In this document: positions 9,008 to 14,391 of the stretch, in pieces | How positions within the stretch are numbered: position 1 is the stretch's first letter | Layout of the letters: the number at the start of each line of letters is the position of its first letter | Assembly: GCA_019245455.1 (NCBI GenBank) | Contig: JAFARM010000177.1 | Coordinates: forward strand, 1-14,391 | From: Sphingomonadaceae bacterium | GTDB taxonomy: Bacteria > Pseudomonadota > Alphaproteobacteria > Sphingomonadales > Sphingomonadaceae | Direction of reading: 5' to 3' | Length of the DNA stretch: 14,391 nt | The notes under the pieces: model-generated | What the model was told of the DNA's origin: nothing | The model's database searches: none | What the model saw: the letters and a program-made list of their open reading frames with translations, nothing else | Translations under genes and position numbers: made by a program

Positions 9008-10108
9008 ATGATCGACGACGACACGGGCCAGCGCCTGGCCTTCACCGGTCGCTGGCCGGCGTTCCTCGGCATGGTCGTGGTCAACGTCCTGCTGACGGTG
9101 GTGACGCTCGGCATCTACCGCTTCTGGGCCAAGACGCGGGTCCGCCGCTATCTGTGGGAGAACACGCTCGTCGGCGGCGAGCCGCTCGAGTATTTCGGCC
9201 GCGGCATCGAGAAACTGAAGGGCGCGTTCCTCGTCTTCCTCATGCTCGTGCTGCCGCTGATCGTCGTCACCGGCGTCGCCGCCTGGCTGAAGACGCAGGG
9301 CATGATCGCCGCTGCCCTGCTGGTGTACGTCGGCCTGTACGTGCTGCTGCTCTACCTGTTCGGCGTCGGCAGCTACCGCTCGCAGCGCTATATGCTGAGC
9401 CGCACGGCGTGGCGTGGGATCCGGGCCGGCATGACGACGGGCGGCTGGGGCTACGGCGTCCGCTTCCTCAAGCTGGCGCTGTTCCACTTCATCACCTTCG
9501 GCTTCGGCGCGCCGTTCGTCGCCACCAAGCTGTGGAACGCGCGGATGAACGACGCCGTGTTCGGCACCGCGGCGGTGACGGCCGACGCGAACTGGCGCGC
9601 GGTCTATGGCCGCTTCCTGTTCGCCTGGTTCGGTGCGATCGTCGTCTATATCGTCGCCATCGGCGCGGTCTTCGCCAGCTTCGGCAGCCAGCTCGCCGCC
9701 TTCGCGCCCGGCGCGCCGCCGCCGGCCGACCCGCGCGCGATGATCGGTATCGTGCTGCGGCTGTACCTTGTGTTCTTCGTCGCCGGGCTGGCGATCGCCG
9801 TCCTCATGCTGCGCTATTACGCGGCGCTGATCGCCGAGCTGTTCGGCGCGACGCGGGTCGGCGGCCTCGGCTTCATCTTCACCGCGCGGGCCGGGCAGTT
9901 CCTGGCCTTCATGCTCGGCAACCTCGCCATCATCGCCTTCACCCTCGGCCTCGGCGTGCTGATGATGCCGTACCGGGTGTGGTCGTTCTACCTGCGCCAC
10001 CTGCAGACGACCGGCAGCCTCGACACGGCGGCGCTCGGCCAGACGCGCCTGCGCGGGCCGTCGCAGGGCGACGGGCTGGTCGATGCCTTCGACGCCGCCG
10101 CCTTCTGA
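9008..10108 (+). CDS. DUF898 (YjgN-like) multi-pass inner-membrane protein
   Basis: A 366-residue integral membrane protein with about seven hydrophobic segments (roughly 18-38, 72-92, 98-118, 155-172, 204-226, 250-268 and 298-320). The family is recognised by FTGRWPAFL and TLGIYRFWAKTRVRRYLW near the N-terminus. The motif is repeated: FTGRWPAFL...TLGIY at 12-37, a diverged TFGFGAPFVATKLWNARM at 163-180, and FTARAGQFL...TLGLG at 291-316, suggesting an ancient internal triplication. The function is unknown. The ATG at 9008 lies after a run of six Gs at 8995-9000; a GTG directly before it is also possible. The next gene, an M48 metalloprotease, begins 26 bases before the end of this one, so the two are probably translated together and may act together at the membrane. 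Confidence 0.85.
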   Translation: MIDDDTGQRLAFTGRWPAFLGMVVVNVLLTVVTLGIYRFWAKTRVRRYLWENTLVGGEPLEYFGRGIEKLKGAFLVFLMLVLPLIVVTGVAAWLKTQGMIAAALLVYVGLYVLLLYLFGVGSYRSQRYMLSRTAWRGIRAGMTTGGWGYGVRFLKLALFHFITFGFGAPFVATKLWNARMNDAVFGTAAVTADANWRAVYGRFLFAWFGAIVVYIVAIGAVFASFGSQLAAFAPGAPPPADPRAMIGIVLRLYLVFFVAGLAIAVLMLRYYAALIAELFGATRVGGLGFIFTARAGQFLAFMLGNLAIIAFTLGLGVLMMPYRVWSFYLRHLQTTGSLDTAALGQTRLRGPSQGDGLVDAFDAAAF

Positions 10109-11177
10109 CCGCGGCGTCGTCTACGACGGCGAGACGGCGCGCGCGCACCCGGTTGCGCTGACGGTCGCGGCCGACTGGCTCGACATCGCCGGCGAGGACG
10201 GGACGGATGAGCGGATCGGCCGTGACCAGCTGCGCCGCGGGGTGCGCACGGCCGCCGGCGTCACCGTCCACCGCGTCGACCGCCCCGACTGGCGGCTGAT
10301 CGTCGCCGCACCGGCACCATGGGTCACGGCGCTGCCCGGCGTCGGCCGGCTGTCGCCGCGTGCCACCCGCGCCTACGCCGCCGTCACCGCCGCCCTCGTC
10401 GCCGTGGCGGCGCTCGCGGTTGTGTTCGGCGACGACCTGCTGTCGCTCGCCGCGCCGCTGGTGCCGTCGCGCGTCGCCCGGCCGATCGGCGAGGCGGTGA
10501 TCGCTTCGCTCGACGCACCGCGCTGCACGGGGGCGGCAGGGCAGGCGGCGCTCGACCGGCTGGTCGACCGGCTGCGCCCTCTCGGCGGCTTCGTCGAGCC
10601 GGTCGACGCCGGCGTCGTCGACACGCCGGCGGTCAACGCCGTCACCGCGCCGGGCGGGCGCATCGCGATCTTCCGCGGGCTGATCGACCAGGCGGCCGGC
10701 CCCAACGAGGTCGCCGGCGTTCTCGCGCACGAACTGACCCACGTCGCGCTCCGTCATCCGGCGAAGGCGGTCCTGCGCCAGCTCGGCGTGTCGATCGTTG
10801 TCCGCGCGCTCGGCGGCGACATCGGCGGCGCGGTCGATCTCGCGGGGCTGCTGCACTCGTCCCGGCGCGCCGAGCGCGACGCCGACGCGGGGGCGCTCGC
10901 CACCCTGCGTGCAGCGCACGTCGCCCCGGCACCGTTGGCGGCGTTCTTCGACCGGATGCGACGCGAAGAGGCGGCGAAGGCGGCGGACGATCCAACGCGG
11001 CGCGTGATCGACCTCGCGACGAGCTACACCGCCACCCACCCCGGCGAGGACGAGCGCGCGGCGGCGATCCGCGCGGCGGTGCCGCGGCAGGGGACGGTGA
11101 CTGCGGCGATGTCGCCCGCGGACTGGGCGGCGCTGCGCGCCATCTGCCGGACGACCGCGCCATGGCGGGACCGTTAG
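10083..11177 (+). CDS. M48-family zinc metalloprotease
   Basis: A 364-residue membrane-anchored protease. The zinc-binding HExxH motif is HELTH (216-220) within VLAHELTHVALRHP, and the likely third zinc ligand is E264 in SRRAERDADAGAL, as in Ste24/HtpX/BepA-type M48 enzymes. One clear hydrophobic segment lies at about 98-115. Ahead of it, the first ~90 residues form a small domain (YDGETARAHPVALTVAADW onward) resembling a conserved N-terminal domain of some M48 proteins (possibly DUF7092, from memory). The catalytic domain probably faces the periplasm, by analogy. The gene overlaps the upstream DUF898 gene by 26 bases, and its TAG stop overlaps that of convergent mazG by 3 bases. The substrate is unknown; outer-membrane protein quality control is one possibility. 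Confidence 0.88.
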   Translation: MPSTPPPSDRGVVYDGETARAHPVALTVAADWLDIAGEDGTDERIGRDQLRRGVRTAAGVTVHRVDRPDWRLIVAAPAPWVTALPGVGRLSPRATRAYAAVTAALVAVAALAVVFGDDLLSLAAPLVPSRVARPIGEAVIASLDAPRCTGAAGQAALDRLVDRLRPLGGFVEPVDAGVVDTPAVNAVTAPGGRIAIFRGLIDQAAGPNEVAGVLAHELTHVALRHPAKAVLRQLGVSIVVRALGGDIGGAVDLAGLLHSSRRAERDADAGALATLRAAHVAPAPLAAFFDRMRREEAAKAADDPTRRVIDLATSYTATHPGEDERAAAIRAAVPRQGTVTAAMSPADWAALRAICRTTAPWRDR

Positions 11178-11974
11178 CCGGCGGCTCGGTCCGATCCGGT
11201 CGGCGTCCGCCGCTCTGCCACCTTCGCCGCATTCCACAGCGCTTCCTTGGCGGCGAGGTCGAGGCCGGCGAACGCCGGTCCCGCCGCCGCCTCCATCGCC
11301 GCGAAGCGCCGCTCGAACTTGGCGTTGGCCGCGCGGAGTGCGCTTTCGGGATCGACGCCGTGGTGGCGGATCAGGTTGACGACGGCAAACAGCAGGTCGC
11401 CGCCTTCGTCCGTGCGTTCGTCATCGCTTGCGGCGGCGGCAAGCTCGGCCAGCTCCTCGGCGACCTTGGCGCAAGGTCCCTCGGCGTCGGGCCAGTCGAA
11501 GCCGGTGCGGGCGGCGCGGCGCTGCAGCTTGTCCGCGCGCATCAGGGCGGGAAGGGCGGCGGCGACGCCGCTCAATGCGCCCGCGCGCGGTTTCTCGGCG
11601 GCCTTGACGCTCTCCCAGTCGGCGGCCTCCGCGGCACCGGCGAAGATGTGCGGGTGGCGGCGCTCCATCTTGTCGGCAATGGCTTCGGCGACGTCGCCAA
11701 GGTCGAACAGCCCGGCGTCGGCCGCCATCTGCGCATGGAACACGACCTGGAGCAGCAGGTCGCCGAGCTCCTCCTTCAGCTCGGCCATGTCGCCGCGCGC
11801 AACCGCGTCGGCGACCTCGTACGCCTCCTCGATGGTGTACGGAACGATGGTGGCGAAGGTCTGAGCCCGGTCCCACTCGCAGCCGCGGACGGGATCGCGC
11901 AGCGTCCGCATCACGGCGATCAGGCGGGCGACCTGGGCGAGGGGGGCGGGCAGGGGATCGGCGGGCGGCTCCAT
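11174..11974 (-). CDS. mazG: Nucleoside triphosphate pyrophosphohydrolase MazG
   Basis: A 266-residue all-alpha NTP pyrophosphatase that hydrolyses (d)NTPs to NMP and pyrophosphate, a house-cleaning role. Both tandem MazG domains are present. The first has TIEEAYEVADAV (47-58; E49, E50, E53) and LKEELGDLLLQVVFHAQ (66-82; E69, D72). The second has KVAEELAEL (170-178) and DEGGDLLFAVVNLIRHHG (189-206; E190, D193). The length matches the E. coli protein. I chose the ATG at 11974: the frame extends to a TTG at 12010, but that lacks a Shine-Dalgarno and adds residues atypical of the family. The start lies 41 bases from the divergent hydrolase gene. The stop overlaps that of the M48 gene, leaving no room for a separate terminator. 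Confidence 0.95.
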   Translation of the reverse strand: MEPPADPLPAPLAQVARLIAVMRTLRDPVRGCEWDRAQTFATIVPYTIEEAYEVADAVARGDMAELKEELGDLLLQVVFHAQMAADAGLFDLGDVAEAIADKMERRHPHIFAGAAEAADWESVKAAEKPRAGALSGVAAALPALMRADKLQRRAARTGFDWPDAEGPCAKVAEELAELAAAASDDERTDEGGDLLFAVVNLIRHHGVDPESALRAANAKFERRFAAMEAAAGPAFAGLDLAAKEALWNAAKVAERRTPTGSDRAAG

Positions 11975-12015
11975 GCCGCCGGGCCTAGACAGGCGCGGCG
12001 CTTGCGGCAACAGAG

Positions 12016-12891
12016 ATGGGGATGACGCGCCGCTCGCTCCTCGCGCTGACCGCCGCCGCGCTTGCCGGGTGCAGCCGGCTCGGCGCGCTCAACGGGCTGA
12101 ATGCCGTGACGCCGGGCGACGGAGGGGTCGTCCGCCGGGTCGACGGCGCGGCCTATGGTGCCGACCCTCGGCAGCGGCTCGACGTCTATGCACTCGCCGG
12201 CGCGACCGGGCGGCTGCCGGTCGTCGTCTTCTTCTACGGCGGCGGTTGGGACTCGGGATATCGCGGCGGCTACGCCTTCGTCGCACGGGCGCTGGCGGCG
12301 CGCGGCTTCGTCGTCGTCGTGCCCGATTACCGGCTGGTGCCGCAGGTGCGCTTCCCGGCGTTCGTCGAGGATGCGGCGGCGGCGGTGCGCTGGACCGCCG
12401 ACCACATCGCCGAGTGGGGCGGCGACCCGGCGCGCATCGCTGTCGCGGGCCATTCGGCGGGGGCGCATATCGCGCTGCTGCTGACGCTCGACCGCCACTA
12501 TCTGGCGCCGGCGGGCGCGGCCGGGGCGATCAAGGCGGCCGTCGGCCTCGCCGGACCGTACGATTTCCTGCCGCTCGACCAGCCGCAGGCGATCGCCGCC
12601 TTCGGTCAGGCGCGCGACCTTTCCGCTACGCAGCCGATCCACTTCGTCCGCGCCGACGCGCCACCGGTGCTGCTGCTGACCGGCGACGCTGACGACGTCG
12701 TCCGCCCGCGCAACACGACGGCACTGGCCGACGCGCTGCGCAAGGCCGGTGCGCCGGTCGAGGTGGCGATGTACGAGCGGCTCGGCCACATCGGCATTCT
12801 GCTGGCGCTGTCGAAGCCGTTCCGCGGCAAGGCCGACGTGCTGGCGACGATGACGGGATTCCTGCAGCAGCGGCTGAACGGACGCGGCTAA
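12016..12891 (+). CDS. Alpha/beta hydrolase, putative lipoprotein esterase
   Basis: A 291-residue hydrolase of the carboxylesterase / hormone-sensitive-lipase-like group. The N-terminus (MGMTRRSLLALTAAALAGC) has a twin-arginine-like start and a lipobox LAGC, with lipidation predicted at C19, so the enzyme is probably membrane-tethered outside the cytoplasm. The fold markers are the oxyanion-hole segment FFYGGGWDSG (72-81, a Tyr variant of HGGG), the nucleophile elbow GHSAG with S147, an acid in TGDADD (D224 or D226) and H258 in RLGHIG. The substrate cannot be deduced. The start could be ATG 12016 or ATG 12022; both are in frame and neither has a strong Shine-Dalgarno. It is divergent from mazG, and a YciI-family gene follows 17 bases later, probably as one operon. 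Confidence 0.85.
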   Translation: MGMTRRSLLALTAAALAGCSRLGALNGLNAVTPGDGGVVRRVDGAAYGADPRQRLDVYALAGATGRLPVVVFFYGGGWDSGYRGGYAFVARALAARGFVVVVPDYRLVPQVRFPAFVEDAAAAVRWTADHIAEWGGDPARIAVAGHSAGAHIALLLTLDRHYLAPAGAAGAIKAAVGLAGPYDFLPLDQPQAIAAFGQARDLSATQPIHFVRADAPPVLLLTGDADDVVRPRNTTALADALRKAGAPVEVAMYERLGHIGILLALSKPFRGKADVLATMTGFLQQRLNGRG

Positions 12892-12908
12892 GTCACGGAG
12901 GGAAAACG

Positions 12909-13268
12909 ATGCGCGTGATGGTTCTGCTCAAGGCAACCGCCGATAGTGAGGCCGGCACGCTGCCGTCGCCCGAACTGCTCGCGGCGATGGGCGCGTTCAG
13001 CGAGGAACTGATCGCCGCCGGCGTGCTGGTCGACGCCGCCGGCCTCAAGCCGTCGTCCGCGGGCAGGCGCGTCGCCTTCGACGGGCCTGACCGCACGGTG
13101 CACGACGGCCCGTTCGCCGCGACGAGCGAGATCGTCTCCGGCTTCTGGCTGTGGCAGGTCGCCGACATGGATGAGGCGGTGGCGTGGGTGAAGCGCTGCC
13201 CGAACCCGATGCCGGGCCCGAGCGAGATCGAGATCCGGCCGTTGTACGAGGCGGAGGACTTCGCATGA
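12909..13268 (+). CDS. YciI-family (DGPF-domain) protein
   Basis: A 119-residue small alpha/beta-barrel protein of the YCII-related family. It starts MRVMVLLKAT, has the ELLAAMGAFSEELIAAGVL helix, the signature VHDGPFA (64-70, with H65 and D66 the usual conserved pair), and the ending GFWLWQVADMDEAVAWVKRCP. The biochemical role is unclear; related proteins are thought to be small enzymes or partners of ECF-type sigma factors. A perfect GGAGG Shine-Dalgarno at 12898-12902 fixes the start. Family members are very often followed by a COG4941-type sigma-factor gene. Here the stop codon overlaps an ATG that opens only a seven-codon frame, suggesting that the partner has been lost. Confidence 0.88.
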   Translation: MRVMVLLKATADSEAGTLPSPELLAAMGAFSEELIAAGVLVDAAGLKPSSAGRRVAFDGPDRTVHDGPFAATSEIVSGFWLWQVADMDEAVAWVKRCPNPMPGPSEIEIRPLYEAEDFA

Positions 13269-13285
13269 ACGCGGTCGCCCGCTGA
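13265..13285 (+). pseudogene. Possible stump of a lost ECF-type sigma-factor gene
   Basis: An ATG overlaps the yciI-like stop (ATGA) and reads MNAVAR followed by TGA. YciI/DGPF genes are commonly followed, with just such an overlap, by a COG4941-type sigma factor whose N-terminus has a comparable short Ala/Arg-containing lead (from memory). Nothing homologous to the remainder is visible before the convergent gene at 13329. The stump is too short to prove homology, so this is an inference from position, overlap and the missing partner. Confidence 0.3.
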
Positions 13286-13297
13286 GCATAAAGTCCG

Positions 13298-13314
13298 ATA
13301 ATACATATTATGTA
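13298..13314. repeat. AT-rich overlapping palindromes in a convergent gap
   Basis: ATAAT-ACAT-ATTAT (13298-13311) and TACAT-ATT-ATGTA (13302-13314) are overlapping perfect inverted repeats. They form a near-pure AT island in DNA that is otherwise about 70% GC, between two convergent genes. There is no GC stem with a T-run, so it is not a typical terminator. It could be a scar of a lost or inserted element, or a protein-binding site. Confidence 0.6.
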
Positions 13315-13328
13315 AAACGCGCGGGTGG

Positions 13329-14108
13329 TCAGAGGGTGATCGTCAGCCCGTCGTAGCCGGGCTCGACGCCCGCCGGCAGTTCGGCGGCGAGCGTCGCATA
13401 ATCCATCGACTGGTCCATGTGCGTCAGCACGGCGCGCGCCGGCCGGAACAGGTCGAGCCACGACAGCGTCTGCGACAAGTGACTGTGCGTCGGATGCGGC
13501 TTCGCGCGCAACGCATCGACGATCCACAGGTCGAGGTCCTTCAGCGCCGGATGCGCCGCGAGCGGCAGCGCCTTGACGTCAGTCGAATAGGCGAACGCCC
13601 GTCCGTCGGCCTCGAAGCGAAAACCCGTGCTGACGATCGATCCGTGATCCTGCTCGAACGGCGTGACGGTCAGCCCGCCGAGGCGCAGCTTCGCCGGCAG
13701 CCGGTGCGCAGTCGCCGTCGGCGGATAATAAGCGGTTCCGGCGAAGATATAGTCGAAGCGGCGTTCGAGCACCTGCCACGTCGCCTCGCTGGCGTAGCAC
13801 GGCACCGCCGCACCCGCGGCGTGGAAGAACTGGCGCAGGTCGTCGATGCCGTGCGCGTGGTCGGCGTGGTCGTGGGTCAGCAGCACCGCGTCAAGCCGCG
13901 CGACACCGGCGTCGAGCATCTGCACGCGGAAGTCCGGGCCGGTGTCGACGACGACGGTTGTGGCCTCGTGCTCGACCAGGATCGACGCGCGGCGGCGGCG
14001 GTTGCGCGGGTCGGCGGGGTCGCACGCGCCCCACTCGCCGCGCCCGTCGGGCCCGCCGAGGCGCGGCACGCCGCTCGATGTGCCGCAGCCGAGGATCGTC
14101 ACCTTCAT
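13329..14108 (-). CDS. PhnP-like metallo-beta-lactamase-fold hydrolase
   Basis: A 259-residue MBL-fold hydrolase. The start MKVTILGCGTSSGVPRLGG is typical of the PhnP-like branch. The metal site is THDHADH (78-84: H79, H81, D83, H84), with further ligand candidates H155 (EQDHGS), D177 (YSTDV) and H230 (LTHMD). Cysteines near C29 may occupy the extra PhnP-type site. PhnP itself is a cyclic phosphodiesterase, but the substrate here is unknown; no phosphonate genes are nearby. The ATG overlaps the tatD stop as ATGA, so the two are translationally coupled, and this order next to tatD is common in alphaproteobacteria (from memory). The gene converges on the yciI-like gene across a 60-base gap. Confidence 0.9.
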   Translation of the reverse strand: MKVTILGCGTSSGVPRLGGPDGRGEWGACDPADPRNRRRRASILVEHEATTVVVDTGPDFRVQMLDAGVARLDAVLLTHDHADHAHGIDDLRQFFHAAGAAVPCYASEATWQVLERRFDYIFAGTAYYPPTATAHRLPAKLRLGGLTVTPFEQDHGSIVSTGFRFEADGRAFAYSTDVKALPLAAHPALKDLDLWIVDALRAKPHPTHSHLSQTLSWLDLFRPARAVLTHMDQSMDYATLAAELPAGVEPGYDGLTITL

Positions 14109-14391
14109 CGCACGGCGGCCGGCCGCGCCGCCTTGGTGAACAGGCGGAAGAAGTTGTCGGTCGTCGTCGCGGCGATGTCCGCTGCCGTGACGCCCCGCAG
14201 CTGCGCGAGCGTCACGGCGGTGTGCACGACGAACGCCGGCTCGCAGACCTTGCCCCGGTGCGGCACGGGGGCGAGGAACGGCGAGTCCGTCTCAACGAGG
14301 AGGCGCCCGGCGGGCAGCGCGGCGGCGGTCGCCTGCAGGTCGCGGGCGTTTCGGAAGGTCAGGATGCCTGACAGGCTGATGTAGAAACCGA
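14105..14391 (-). CDS. tatD: TatD-family metal-dependent hydrolase (3' part only)
   Basis: Only the last ~95 codons lie in the window; the 5' part is beyond the right edge. Translating the minus strand gives FYISLSGILTFRNAR, then LLVETDSPFLAPVPHRGK, then CEPAFVVHTAVTLAQLRGV, ending in TTTDNFFRLFTK. These are the characteristic C-terminal TatD motifs, including the ETDSP metal-ligand/active-site segment. TatD proteins are magnesium-dependent DNases involved in DNA repair or turnover. The TGA stop overlaps the ATG of the MBL-fold gene (ATGA). From general knowledge of alphaproteobacterial gene order, metG may lie further right, but it cannot be seen. Confidence 0.93.
   Translation of the reverse strand, partial: GFYISLSGILTFRNARDLQATAAALPAGRLLVETDSPFLAPVPHRGKVCEPAFVVHTAVTLAQLRGVTAADIAATTTDNFFRLFTKAARPAAVR

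Noticed and set aside
8978..10000. A 340-codon minus-strand open frame opposite the DUF898 gene
   Set aside because: It is highly charged and repetitive, without a family match, opposite a membrane protein with clear repeats and helices.
11975..12010. TTG start extending MazG by 12 residues
   Set aside because: There is no Shine-Dalgarno, and the ATG at 11974 gives the normal family length.
10319..12025. A 568-codon + strand open frame across M48 and mazG
   Set aside because: It overlaps two well-supported genes and its translation has no recognisable motif.

Overview
The window is about 14.4 kb of very GC-rich DNA (roughly 70% by eye) with almost no non-coding space. No gap between genes exceeds 300 bases; the longest is the 185-base divergent region at 4588-4772. 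The gene set (NtrY/NtrX, Hfq, HflX, MazG, TatD plus a PEP-CTERM protein) and the protein style point to an alphaproteobacterium, most likely in the Sphingomonadales. That placement comes from recognising families, not from a database search.

Layout, left to right. (1) ntrY, cut by the left edge, and ntrX form a two-component pair on the + strand with 3 bases between them. (2) An AraC-type regulator on the minus strand and a divergent + strand gene for a secreted PEP-CTERM protein of unknown function sit between ntrX and hfq. From general knowledge, alphaproteobacteria often have ntrYX followed closely by hfq-hflX, so this pair looks like an insertion. The region between the two divergent genes is full of short repeats. 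(3) hfq and hflX overlap by 8 bases. A candidate promoter and a strong hairpin lie just before hfq. (4) A DUF1349 protein comes next, then a DUF898 (YjgN-like) multi-pass membrane protein overlapping an M48 metalloprotease gene by 26 bases. (5) mazG lies on the minus strand, with its stop codon overlapping that of the protease gene. (6) A putative lipoprotein alpha/beta hydrolase and a YciI/DGPF-domain protein lie on the + strand. The second is followed by a seven-codon mini-ORF that looks like the stump of a lost sigma-factor gene, then an AT-rich palindrome. (7) A PhnP-like metallo-beta-lactamase-fold hydrolase and tatD, cut by the right edge, overlap by ATGA on the minus strand.

How the genes relate: the backbone is regulatory and housekeeping (envelope/nitrogen-responsive signalling, sRNA chaperone, ribosome-associated GTPase, house-cleaning NTP pyrophosphohydrolase, TatD nuclease). 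Accessory modules are interleaved with it: AraC/PEP-CTERM, DUF898/M48 and hydrolase/YciI. Two convergent pairs (ntrX/araC and M48/mazG) end in overlapping stop codons, leaving no room for separate terminators. No rRNA, tRNA, CRISPR array, transposase or prophage gene was seen. The most promising candidates for something undescribed are the AraC/PEP-CTERM divergon with its repeat-rich control region and the DUF898-M48 membrane-protease pair.
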